This document shows positions 9,683 to 19,736 of a stretch of 22,134 nt of DNA, piece after piece. The stretch comes from Macrocybe gigantea. Taxonomy: Eukaryota > Basidiomycota > Agaricomycetes > Agaricales > Callistosporiaceae. Position 1 is the stretch's first letter. Every line of letters starts with the position of its first letter. The notes beneath the pieces were generated by a model. The model was given only the letters and a program-made list of their open reading frames with translations, did no database searches and was not told the DNA's origin. The stretch is from the NCBI GenBank assembly GCA_011319805.1, contig SJRY01000193.1, forward strand, positions 1 through 22,134, given 5' to 3'. The translations under genes were made by a program, and so were the position numbers.

Positions 9683-11896
9683 ATGACTATACTAGCGACG
9701 GAAACTATCTTTCTCTATCTCGCTCTCTTGTGTCTGGTCGCTGTGCATCTGAGCAAGCAAAAACAAAGCGACCAACCTCCGATACAAGTTGCCTCCTGGT
9801 CCTCCAGGAATTCCAGTATTCGGGAACTTGTTCCAGGTGCCCGTGTTGCGGCCATATCCCAAGGCGCGAGTTCTCCTTTCATCCAATTTTCTATTTATTA
9901 ACGCACAAAGTCGTATAGTTTCGCGAATGGGCGAAGCAATACGGACCTATATACCATCTGCAACTTGGTTCGCAGGATATGATAATCCTCAATACCGCGG
10001 AAGCCGCCAATGAACTCTTCATAAACCGAAGCAATAATTTTTCCAGTCGCCCGCTCCACACGTTGCTCATGATATCATGAGCGCCGGACAAAGACTGGTA
10101 TTTCTGCCCTACGATAAGGAGTGGAAGGTAAGTTCGGTTTGTAACCCTCTTTTTTCGTGGCCTTTCCGACAACAGGACAGACTGCGAGGCGAAGCTTACA
10201 AGGCGCTATTGGTCCAGGTCCGTCGAAGGAGATGCGGCCTCTCCAGGACTTGGAGTCTCGCATCCTTATATATGATCTGATGGTGCACGGTGACCAGAGC
10301 TTAGAAGACATGGCTGAAGGCCCAAATGGCGAAGTTCCAGAAGCACATTGGTTTTCTTTAATTCGACGATACGTGAGTGCCTCGCCTTACATCTCTGCGA
10401 ATGCTCAAGGGCAGACTGTCGCCTCGTAGACCACTAGCATTGTAATGGCCACCACATATGGTCGGCGTATTCATAAAATCCTGGGAAATCGTCATTTGTG
10501 AGTTCTTTTTCCGTATATTCATTGAAAAGTAACAATGGAATATCTCGTGAATTTAGGCACAAAATTTACGAAGTTCTGGCCAACTTCACCAAAGTCGGAC
10601 AGCCCGGAAATTATTTGTGAATGTGAAGCTTATTTTACCGGCATTCTTTGTTCTGAGTATCGAGGGAACAGGGCCGACGTCTTCCCAATCTTGCGCACAC
10701 TCCCGGATTCCCTAGCGAACTGGCGGGTTGAGGCTCGCAGAATGCACAAATGGTGTTACAACTCTTTCATAATTTGCGACAGCTTTGGCGCTGACACGTT
10801 GCCTTCTAGGGAAATGGAATTGTGGGGAGGCCTCTTAACAGAACTCCAACGAGAGATAGAGAGCGGTGCTACGCGCACGATGCCGAGTTACGTCAGCAGT
10901 TACCTCCGACAACGTGCAAAAGCAGGTCACAATGTCGCGCCGGGTTGTGGCATAACTGACGATGGCTGGCTGAAAGATACTCTGTTGGCTTATACTGCTG
11001 CTACTGTCCTCGAAGCTGGATCGGAAACGACAGCGAGCACAATGCAGTCGTTCGTATTGTTGATGCTAAGTCATCCCCACGTACTGGAAAAAGTCCGAGA
11101 GGAGGTAGATTCCGTCGTCGGTGAGGACAGGATGCCAGCATTTGAGGACGAACCCCGATTGCCCTACCTTGTGGCTTGTATCAAGGAAACCTTGAGGAGA
11201 CGACCTCCGACCGTCATGGGTCCGTAACCAGACTCGTAGCAAGGACATCACTCACCGGGATGTGCAGGAATTCCCCATAGCGCAGATGAAAATGATGTAT
11301 ACAACGGTTACTTCATTCCCAAAGGGTCGACTGTTGTCGGCAATGTCTGGGCCATTCATATGGATCCAGCCCGTTATCCGTGCGGACAGTCGCTTTTCTC
11401 CATATGACGAATGCTCAATGCCAATTACTGTTCAGCAACCCAACGGCATTCCAGCCGGAACGATTCTTGAGCAAAGAGAAGACTGTTCGCTGGGGAAGCG
11501 GACCAGACCGGGATCGTGATCAGTTGCGTTGCGGACCTTCTCTTTCCACGGTTAGAATTCCAACTGAAGCTCTATCTCCATAGTTATGTATTCGGCTGGG
11601 GCCGGCGGTTCTGCCAGGGATCGTACATCGCTGAAGCGTCTCTCTTCATTGTCCTTTCACGTCTCATATGGGGAATCGACTTTCGCGCGCCGACCGATCC
11701 AGATACAGGCATACCTATCATTCCTGATATCGCAGACGAGGAAGCGACCTTCACGGACGGTTTCGTGAGCATTCCCAAGATATTCAAAGTTGGCTTTAAA
11801 CCGAGGTCGGAGGCTAAGAAGACAATCATTCTCAAAGCATATGAGGATGCCCAGATGGAATGGAGGAGTCGTGGGATGGCATGCGACGAGAGATAA
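9683..11896 (+). CDS. Cytochrome P450 monooxygenase, frame-broken
   Basis: A microsomal class II P450 of about 570 residues. Exons: 9683-9863, 9919-10127, 10181-10372, 10430-10497, 10557-10616, 10672-10752, 10810-11219, 11268-11379, 11436-11522, 11584-11896. The N-terminus is a hydrophobic anchor (IFLYLALLCLVAVHL), then the hinge LPPGPPGIPVFGN. Further on come I-helix AGSETT (about 333-338), K-helix ETLR (390-393), PERF (about 444-447) and the heme loop FGWGRRFCQG with its Cys near 477. Two breaks: about 9775-9780 (anchor to RYKLPPG, net plus one or minus two bases) and about 10070 (one base lost before ATGAGC). From exon 3 on every phase fits. Intron 1 appears to begin GC instead of GT. Substrate cannot be read; it needs a P450 reductase not present here. 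The family is typical of basidiomycete CYPs; subfamily not assigned. Confidence 0.9.
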
Positions 11897-12624
11897 CTTG
11901 TGGTATAGTGCATGAATGGACGGCACGTTATAACGAGCTAAGTAAAAAAAAAACATCATTGCCGGCGTTTGCCGCATCTACCATAACACAAGGCACGAAC
12001 GGCGTAGTCCGGCCTGAGACGTACGGTCCATCGCTCGGTGAACATAACCCGTGAAGCCATGGACGGACAACCCCTTCAGTTTGGAGTCAACGGACCAACA
12101 GTAGGACGGCTGATATCTTCAGAAATGCAAATTTGACAAATTCGGTTTCTTTAAGATTCTATTGAGCACTGATCTGAGAACGGCAGACATATGGAGTATC
12201 GAGAGCATACGAACGTTTTGACATCCGTGTGCAGTGCTATCATTGTGCACACGCGAACTCTGGAACTAGAATTCCCTGAGATGCGTCGGCGGTCGTACGA
12301 GTCGCTATTTCCGGTGTAATACGGTCCCGGGACTAGTGCCCGAATTCCGTTACCGGGCGGTACGGGCTAAAATCATCGATATTCGGCGCAGCCATCAAGA
12401 GCATATCTGATAACCATCAACTTGTTTGTGAAGCCGTTAGGTTAGCAAGACAAGGCAGAACGAGGTTGATTTCCTTTATTCTCTGTCATACTCGTCGTAG
12501 ACATTCACTTTTCTCCATCAAGTCGCCTCTTAAGCGAAGTAACTAAAGTCCTTTCAGAAAGCAGTAACGGTTAACGCGCGATCGACGAAACGAGAACAAG
12601 TCCTGTGGTCCAGACAATCCATCG
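11897..12624. other. Intergenic, P450 to Gfo/Idh gene
   Basis: No gene or clear TATA box seen. A ten-A run lies at about 11944-11953. It should hold the P450 3' end and the promoter of the oxidoreductase that follows. Confidence 0.55.
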
Positions 12625-14262
12625 GTGTCGAAATCTAAATCATGGCTCACGTCCCGGGAATTCGCTCAACGAGAAGGTATTTCGTCTCAAAAGGTTTATC
12701 GCGTCGGCATAGTTGGCGCAGGCGAAGCTGCTCAAGCCATCCACGTTCGTGCTCAAGCATCAAGCATCCGTGATTCGCGCGTAGAAATGCTCATTACTCG
12801 TATCTCAGCTTCCTACTCTCGGCCTTATCCCACACCTGTTCAAAGTGGTCGCGTTATGCGACGTATCAAAAAGCTGCTTGAACACTGCGCATCGAAATTT
12901 CACTTGGATGAGAAGGATCTCTACCTTGAAGCGTCGGATTCTACATCTACCCTTTTGGCTCTCCATACTGACCTCTCGCCGACTTCTAGGACTGAATTGA
13001 TCAAGAGACCCGACATAGATCTTATTGTAATTCTAACGGCCGATGATATCACGTACGATAGCGGGTCTAATGGGAATGTGACTGACTGCGCCCCAGGCGA
13101 CCACCGCGGTGGAAGCAGCTGACGCTGGAAACATGTCTTCATCGAAAAGCCCATGACTCTCACGAAGAAGGATGCACAAGATATCATTGATGCCCAGAAA
13201 CGCAACAACGTAAGTCGGAGTGGCCTCGCCAGCAGAGGCGTGCTCAATCATGGCAAAAGGTGATAATCTGGATTGGTTATATGAGACGTTACGCGCCAGC
13301 GTTCGTCGAGGCTGTCAAAATCGTCCGTGAGATGAAGTCAATTCAATACGCCAGAGTCCGGGATATCATCGGCTATGTGAGTAACATCTGGTTCGCTGAC
13401 AACTTGCAGAAAGGCTGACGTCGGCAGAACCACCTTTTCGTCAATCAAAGCGGGTTCTTCCCGGTCAGGTTCGCGGACATTCCACCGGCTGCTTTGGAAG
13501 ATAGAGCTTCCCGAGGACAAGCTGCGGCTGAAGCCAGCCTTGGGCAAATCGAGCTTCAGTTCCGGAAGAAGTAGCGACATGGAGATGCTTTGCAGCCTTG
13601 GATCGCACGATCTGTCGGCGATGCGAGAGTTATTGGGGCCTCCGAAGCGCGTGCTGGGAGCCGGAAGACATGGGAGCTGGATAACGGCGCTATTCGACTA
13701 CGGGATTTTGTTGCCACGTACGAAACCGGCCACGATTCCGTCGGGTCATTCGATGCGCGTGAGTGACTTTTTTTTTTGCATTATAGAAGATGCCAAGTTT
13801 GATTTTGCCCTTAGATCTCGAGGTCTACGGAGATGGGAAGCGTGTGCGTGTGGACTATGATACCCGTAAGTGTTATTCTGCCACGCCCGAATCTATCCGG
13901 CGGTCGCTGAGGAGGCTCATGTGTAGCATACGTCAAGGTGAGTAGAGATGCCAATAGATCGCTTTCATAGAAACGGATGCATCACCAAGGGGTTGCCCAT
14001 TACACTCACCATTGCGGAAAATGATGCTTCTGGCAACTATGTTGAGCGAGTGATCAGGCCAACCTACGAAGACTGCTGTACGTCATGGCTTACCCGCGGA
14101 GATGGGACCATCAACGGATCTAACGTGCACATAGATACCTTGCAATACCAAGCGCTCCACAAAGCTCTCATGGGTAATGGGCCCGTGAAGTGTACGCCGG
14201 AAGACGCGGCTCAGGAGTTGAGGACCATAGAGATGGTGATGGACGCGGTAACTCCGCCCTAA
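12625..14262 (+). CDS. Gfo/Idh/MocA-type oxidoreductase, multiply frame-broken
   Basis: An NAD(P)-dependent oxidoreductase of the glucose-fructose oxidoreductase / inositol dehydrogenase / MocA family; probable cytosolic sugar, polyol or related substrate. Exons: (12625 or 12642)-12744, 12809-13052, 13097-13209, 13260-13376, 13428-13758, 13815-13865, 13927-13937 (11 nt), 13990-14077, 14135-14262. Motifs: nucleotide-binding GIVGAGEAAQ, LPTL, ALCDVS, DIDLIVILTAD, the family signature EKPMTL, IGYMRRYAPAF, FVNQSGFFPV, SLGSHDLSAMRE and a conserved C-terminal DAAQELR. Breaks: A-run 12868-12872, about 13045, A-run 13129-13131, about 13545-13575 (net plus one) and G-run 13702-13704. The start is unsure: ATG 12642 is out of frame with GIVGAG, and the in-frame alternative is GTG 12625. 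Five breaks make this the best pseudogene candidate unless they are consensus errors. Confidence 0.8.
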
Positions 14263-15270
14263 TTCCTCAAGAACAAATTTTCGAATCCTGTGTCAGGAAG
14301 TGACAGGCGTCGACGATACAGTATTTGGCATGAATCAAAGGTTGGGGTATGGGGTAGAATTGCGAAAGCATGTTGTTACGGATGATGTGCAAGTGTGTGT
14401 TGAGATTTAAACATGGCATAGAGCTCGCAGAGATCAAGATAGACTATATTCTTGACATTCTTCGAAAGGCAGCATTGACATCTCGTCGCACAAGGAGGAT
14501 AGGTGATTCTTAATGGTCGACTTCGAGCGGAGAAAACGGGCAACCAACTGCGAAACGAAAGGTTTGGCGAGGAAGGAAATTTTACAAAACGGAGGACAAA
14601 CGATGCACAAACATCTGCATATCAAATTCGTGAGGTATTACTGTCTTGTGCTTTATCACCATAATACTGTCGGCTATATGTGGAGGGAGCATCGATAAAC
14701 GTTTTGCTCGCAATGAAGCTAGAATATAGGATTTTTCCGATAAATTTCCGGTGGCGGTGAGCCGTCTTTCACTCTTTCAGGTCGTCCGAACGCCCATTCT
14801 CATCCAGAATCAGCACCCGGCCTATCTTGATGCCTAAATGCCAATTCCAGTCAATCTCTCACGTCAGTCAGTTTTTCCTTTATGGCCGCTGATGTCAAGT
14901 TGCTCTGCATCATGGAGCCCGCGCTGAGAGCAGCGTTTCTGGATTCGTCTTTGTGAGCTTCTGACTCCTTTGAGGCCGCAAGATGTCAATAAGGTACGCA
15001 GGCAATCTAGCTCCGTAGTCGCAATGGAGTAAAAGCTGCTTGACAGCTGAGAGAATCTAGGAAATAATAAGCATATGGTTGCGAAATTATGGGACCTGGG
15101 TATTGATCCTAGATGTGGGCTAGTCCGTGGCCGACGAGACAGCCAGATGCTTATCTCCACGCCGACGCAGTAAGAGATCGCCGGAAATGAGTCCGTCCAT
15201 GCTCATCGCACTCTGCGCCTTCGATTTTTCCCTCCGGCGGACGCGTTTCATGGCCTTCTTGCTGCAAGGA
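14263..15270. other. Intergenic, Gfo/Idh to DUF1479 gene
   Basis: About 1 kb with no supported gene. Short ORFs on both strands (14434-14625, 14513-14698, 14864-15160) have no family motif. The right end carries the TATA box of the next gene. Confidence 0.6.
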
Positions 15271-15277
15271 TATAAAG
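15271..15277 (+). promoter_or_regulatory. TATA box of DUF1479 gene
   Basis: TATAAAG is 77 nt upstream of the ATG at 15348, in line with the other TATA boxes in this window. Confidence 0.6.
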
Positions 15278-15347
15278 CCCAAATTGGGGCCGCGCCTGTG
15301 CCATTGGCCTATTTTTTCCGCGTTTCTGCGTTGTTCATATCCCTACA

Positions 15348-17114
15348 ATGACATCCATGACTTCTATGGGTGCTATCAACAACAAGGCTCCTGGCACCAT
15401 CGGCGCCTTCTTTGAATCGCTCTCTGGTTCGGGGGGCGCGCCATTGCCCCAGCGCTTCGCTGATCTGAAGAGAAAGCTTGTCCCAAACGAAGAGGCTGAA
15501 CGTCAGCTTGTCGCTGGCTGGAAGCGCCTGCTTGACGAGCTCAAGGTCAACAACCCGAAATGGGCCGCCAAGGGCGTTTCCGTATATCTTTTTTTTTGAC
15601 CGCTCGGATATTTGTTGTGCGCTGACTTCCATGTCAGAACATTCCAGAGATCGCCTTTGAGGACCTTGTCGAGGGACAATAATTCGGCAGCTGCTCGCAA
15701 GGTCTTGGAATGTGGCACGGTTGTCGTCAAGGGCGTTGTGGACACTGAACAAGCTTTGAAGTGGAAGGAAAGCATCCGCGAATACGTCAAGGAGAACCCA
15801 AGCACTAAAGGTATTTGGCCTCGATCTAGCAAAGTCTTTACATCAACGTTAACCTTGATGCCAGGTTTTCCGGAACACGATCCTCAGGTATACTATCAGA
15901 AGTTTGTTAAAGGACGGTATTCTGAAGTTCTATCAGGTGTTCGACTTGTTTTGGACACCCGCTCAGCTAGAAGCCCGCACTCATCCGTTCGTATTTTCGC
16001 TCGAATATCGTTATCATGACTCACGAATGTGGTACAGACGGATGATCCGGATCGTCACTAGGTTGAACGAACTCTGGAACGCTTCGCCTTCTTCAGCCAT
16101 CTCGTTGAATACCCCTGTTTTGTATGCGGATCGCTGCCGTGAACGCCATCCTGGTGACACTTCCTTTGCACTGGGTCCGCATTCCGATTCGGGGACCATC
16201 GAACGCTGGGAGGACGAAGTTTACAGCTCTGTGTATCGTCAGATTGTCACGAAATGGGAAGATTGGGACCCGTGGAAAGTGGACGAGCGTGTCGAAGCCA
16301 ATACGGACCTTTACGACTCTCCTGGCGGCTCCAGCGTCTTCCGAACTTTCCAGGTTTGTCCATCATCAGTCTACCCTCGAGTTTGGCTTACCGTCACCTG
16401 CCAGGGTTGGCTTTCGTTATCATACACTGGACCTGGTGAAGGTACTCTACGTATGTATCCTACAGCTCATCGACAGAACACAGGCGTCTCACTGCATATC
16501 GCACAGGCGTCCATCCTTCCATCAAACATGCCACCGCATACTTCTGGATGAGACCTTTCTTCACGTCCATCAAGCCTCGCACTGCATTCGAAACCAACGA
16601 GGAATATCTCAGCGCCGACAATTGGCGTTTGGATCTCGACAGCACGTCGTTTCCCGGCTCTCCTCCAGGCCGCGGTCAAGAGTTCTCCGACGAAACGCAC
16701 CCACATTTAGAACTCGGCATCACTATGACCAGCGTTCCAAAGGTCGAACCCGGCGATTGCGTGTACTGGCATTGCGGTAAGCATGTTTTACTACTTTTCA
16801 GTCCCTCCAGCCTTTCTGACGTTGCCTCATTGCCGATAGATGGAATCCATGCTGTGGAATCAAAGCATGGGGGCAAAGGCGATTCCTCGGTCATGTACAT
16901 CGGTGCGGCGCCTCTCACTAGATCGAACGTGGAGTACATCGCCAGGCAGAAGTTCGCGTTCATCCAAGGTGTTCCTCCTCCCGACTTCCCCGGTGGTGTG
17001 GGCGAAAGTGAGTTTGTTGGAAGGGCCAGAGAAGACATCCTCAAGACTTCTGTCGCGAAAGCTGGCATGGGCTTTGAAAAGTTTACTTTCTGGGACGGCA
17101 CAACGGAAGGGTAA
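15348..17114 (+). CDS. DUF1479 family protein (2OG-oxygenase-like)
   Basis: A soluble protein of about 462 residues of the DUF1479 family, which resembles Fe(II)/2-oxoglutarate dioxygenases; the substrate is unknown. Exons: 15348-15581, 15638-15810, 15865-15887 (23 nt), 15937-15986, 16038-16353, 16405-16450, 16507-16776, 16840-17114, separated by 49-63 nt GT-AG introns. Family landmarks are DPQVFDLFWTPAQLEARTHP, PVLYADRCRERHPGDTSF, the putative metal HxD in GPHSDSGTIERWED (about His207/Asp209), SVFRTFQGWL and the distal His in CDGIHAVESKH (about 374). The last intron falls inside the Asp codon of that motif. One break, at about 15677-15684, puts TAA after VEGQ in exon 2; the frame behaves as if one base were inserted. 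All other phases fit. Start ATG follows a TATA box by 77 nt. Confidence 0.87.
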
Positions 17115-17242
17115 AGACGGTAATGCGGGATGCTAACGAAATCCTGGGATTTGCATGAAATATATGTAATGCAGTGGAAAACGAATTGTTGTCTGCGGTT
17201 GCATGCATGACGGCGTGAAAGTAGGGAAGTTCAATTGCGGGT

Positions 17243-17247
17243 AAAAA
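17243..17247 (-). terminator. Pol III oligo-T terminator of tRNA-Glu(CTC)
   Basis: Five T on the minus strand begin 4 nt after the discriminator base of the tRNA, the usual Pol III stop. Confidence 0.8.
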
Positions 17248-17250
17248 GGA

Positions 17251-17322
17251 TTCGGATACGGGGAATCGAACCCCGAGCTGCCGCGTGAGAGGCGGCAATG
17301 TTAGCCGTTACACCATATCCGA
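17251..17322 (-). tRNA. tRNA-Glu, anticodon CTC
   Basis: A 72-nt cloverleaf including the discriminator A; no intron and no encoded CCA. The acceptor stem TCGGATA pairs fully with TATCCGA. The anticodon arm has loop CTCTCAC, giving anticodon CTC (reads GAG), closed by GCCGC/GCGGC. The T arm carries GGTTCGATTCC, which is also the Pol III B box. Body sequence matches eukaryotic tRNA-Glu. It has its own oligo-T terminator, so it is transcribed separately from the next tRNA. Confidence 0.96.
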
Positions 17323-17427
17323 TGACGTCTTTCTATAGTAAATAATAGTACCAGCTCTGATGGGATGAATAGACGACTTTCAGTGTATTTTTGGTGCGTG
17401 GTTAGAAGAGAAGCACACCTTCGATTC

Positions 17428-17432
17428 AAAAA
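17428..17432 (-). terminator. Pol III oligo-T terminator of tRNA-Glu(TTC)
   Basis: Five T on the minus strand start 13 nt after the tRNA 3' end; an interrupted T3 lies closer. This is the first run long enough to stop Pol III. Confidence 0.7.
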
Positions 17433-17445
17433 GATACGAAAGATC

Positions 17446-17517
17446 TTCCGGTACGGGGAATCGAACCCCGAGTTGCCGCGTGAAAGGCGGCAATGTTAGC
17501 CGTTACACCATACCGGA
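17446..17517 (-). tRNA. tRNA-Glu, anticodon TTC
   Basis: 72 nt, same orientation as its neighbour and 123 nt from it. The acceptor TCCGGTA pairs with TACCGGA, the anticodon loop is CTTTCAC (anticodon TTC, reads GAA), and the B box is identical. It differs from the CTC gene at only six positions: four form two compensated acceptor base pairs, one is the wobble base and one follows the anticodon stem. The two genes look like a local duplication that changed anticodon. Confidence 0.96.
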
Positions 17518-17845
17518 GCAGACGTGCTGAGCAATGTATATATCATCTCTGAATTGCGTGAAGAAAAAAAAAAAATCAACCACAAACTCGACCAGGTACC
17601 ATCTCTGAGGAAAAGCTGCCTGTATGTTGATTGAGTGAACCTAGGAATGCAGGTCTATCACAACAGCATTAGCCATGGAAATGGGCACGTGTTAATATGT
17701 GGATGTGTTGTGGCTGTGCACGAAATTTTGAGTTCGCCTCGAGATACCAACAAAAAGAGGATCAAGTTTCATTTCAGACCCGCTAAAAAGTCGCTTGCCG
17801 AGGCCGGTTTCTGCACGTCAAAGGCTTTGAAAAACTAGGAAAATC
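17518..17845. other. eIF3e upstream region
   Basis: A run of about 13 A at 17564-17576 is the main landmark. A 67-codon plus-strand ORF (17635-17838) ends just before the eIF3e start and looks like leader sequence. No canonical TATA box was found, as is common for housekeeping genes. Confidence 0.5.
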
Positions 17846-19563
17846 ATGGCGGAGCACGACTTGTCTAAAACGATCATTCCATACCTGGATCGCCATCTTG
17901 CTTTCCCTTTGCTGGCACATCTCGTCGAGACATCGCTTTTCCCCGTGGAGGACGTCCAGATCGCGCAATATGAGCTCGTCAAAGGGACGAATATGTTTGA
18001 TTACGCTGTAGGCTTGTTTGAGCAGATATACCCAGACAAGGAGACCCCGCCTGGTGAGCCGTGATCGCATTCATGACTAGGATTGCATTCACTCAATCAT
18101 GCTTCCCACCTGCAGAATTCGCAGAGAAGCGCCGAAAAGCCTTATCGACATGCGAGCAGCTTGAACAGGAGGCCCAAGCTGTGTTGGATGTCATCCAAAA
18201 TCCCGACGTAGCACAAGCACTGCGACAGGACAAGAACCAAAATTTGCAGTATCTGAAGGACAACTACACCGTAAGTTCGCCTCCAGTATAGTATCATACT
18301 CGAATTTTCTAAAAGTCAAGGCACCGTTTCCCAGCTCACACTAGAACAAATCACCGCGCTATATAATTTTGGACAGTTCCAATACTCGTCCGGAAATTAT
18401 AGCCTTGCTGCGGATTATTTGTACCACTTCCGCATCCTTTCCACGGATAACGACTTGAACACGTCGGCACACTGGGGCAAGCTCGCGTCGGACATTTTGA
18501 CGGGGAGATGGGACGTGGCCTTGGAGGAGCTCAACACGCTGCGGGAGGCTATCGATTCCCGGTCGTCCGTCTCGCATCCAGGCGTTGGCGGCGCAGGCGG
18601 CGCAGCGAGCGCCCCCGAGCCTGCACTCGTGCAGCTCCATTCAAGAACATGGCTCGTGCACTGGTCGCTCTTCGTCTACTTCAACCACCCGCAAGGTCGG
18701 ACGCTCCTCCTCGAGACGTTCCTCGCGCCGACGTACCTCAACACGATACAGACCGCGTGTCCGTGGATCCTGCGCTACCTCGCCACCGCGGCGATCCTCT
18801 CCCGCAAATCGATCTCCGCGTCCGCGACGAGCGCCGCAGCGCCGCAGTCGTCGCGCGTGCGCAATGCCATCCGCGAAATCGTAAAGGTCATCCAGATGGA
18901 GGAGTATCAGTTCCAGGACCCAGTGACGTCGTTCCTGAAAGAACTCTATGTAGAGTTCGACTTTGAGGCAGCGCAGAAAAACTTGACGATCGCGGAAAAG
19001 GTGGTAGAGAATGATTTCTTCTTGCAAGACTTTAAGGATGATTTCTTGGATAATGCGAGGTACTTGATCAGCGAAGCGTATTGCAGGATTCATCAGAGGA
19101 TCGACATCGGGTATGTCCCCCTCCTATTTCGCTATTCTTCCTTGTTACTGACTTAATCGCTTTTCGATTCACTAGAGATCTCTCCGATCGCCTAAACTTG
19201 TCGCGCGACGAGGGTGAAAAGTGGATCGTCAACCTCATCCGCGAGACGCGCATGGGCGCAGATGCCAAAATCGACCTAGAAAAGGTGAATTCCTAAGTCT
19301 CATTCTAGCGCCTTGTTCTGCATTGCTGACACGGGATGGGTCCATCTACGCAGAACGTGATTCAGATCAACCGACCGCCTCTCCCGGTCTACCAGTCTGT
19401 TATCGAAAAAACAAGAGGGCTCGCTCTCCGCACGCAGGCGCTGGGAGCCGCCATCGCAAGAACCACGGCCGCATCGACGGCTGCCGTTGCAGAGGAGTCC
19501 CAAAATGCTGTCAATGGCGTGACAAAGAACGATAACCAAGCTCCTGCTCTTGCTGTCGCTTGA
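17846..19563 (+). CDS. Translation initiation factor eIF3 subunit e
   Basis: Five exons (17846-18053, 18116-18270, 18335-19110, 19176-19284, 19354-19563) encode 485 residues without a break. The protein is the Int6/eIF3e subunit of the cytoplasmic eIF3 complex that recruits mRNA to the 40S ribosome. Residues 1-140 are the eIF3e N-terminal helical domain ([34 protein letters not shown]). The PCI domain covers roughly 250-425, and the C-terminal [20 protein letters not shown] is a strong family signature. Somewhat longer than the usual 440-450 residues, mostly from two low-complexity inserts: Gly/Ala/Ser-rich at about 198-217 and Ser/Ala-rich at about 280-293, both in locally very GC-rich DNA. 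Introns are 62-69 nt. It converges on the DLD gene with 173 nt between stops. Confidence 0.95.
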
Positions 19564-19736
19564 TTGTACTGTATTTTTTCGGGGCAATGTATCATGATTC
19601 GATGTTTCTTCCTTCGTTTATGACATTCATTCGCTCAGCTAGACAGACTAGCCGAAGCGGACAGTACCCTAGATCGTGCTCTCGACAGGATATGTTACAA
19701 CAGATCAGTCCGGCGCAAGAGAATACTGGTTCTACA

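Noticed and set aside
10535..10671. ATG at 10535 as a separate gene start
   Set aside because: It lies inside P450 intron 4, and the frame only appears to continue because introns 4 and 5 happen to lack stops there.
14078..14134. Reading through this 57-nt stretch as coding, since the frame stays open
   Set aside because: It has GT-AG ends and typical length, and its removal joins YEDCY to TLQYQALHKAL as expected of the family.
15888..15936. 25-nt intron ending at TTAAAG within the DUF1479 gene
   Set aside because: Too short for splicing. The longer 49-nt GT-AG choice joins DPQ directly to VFDLFW in phase.
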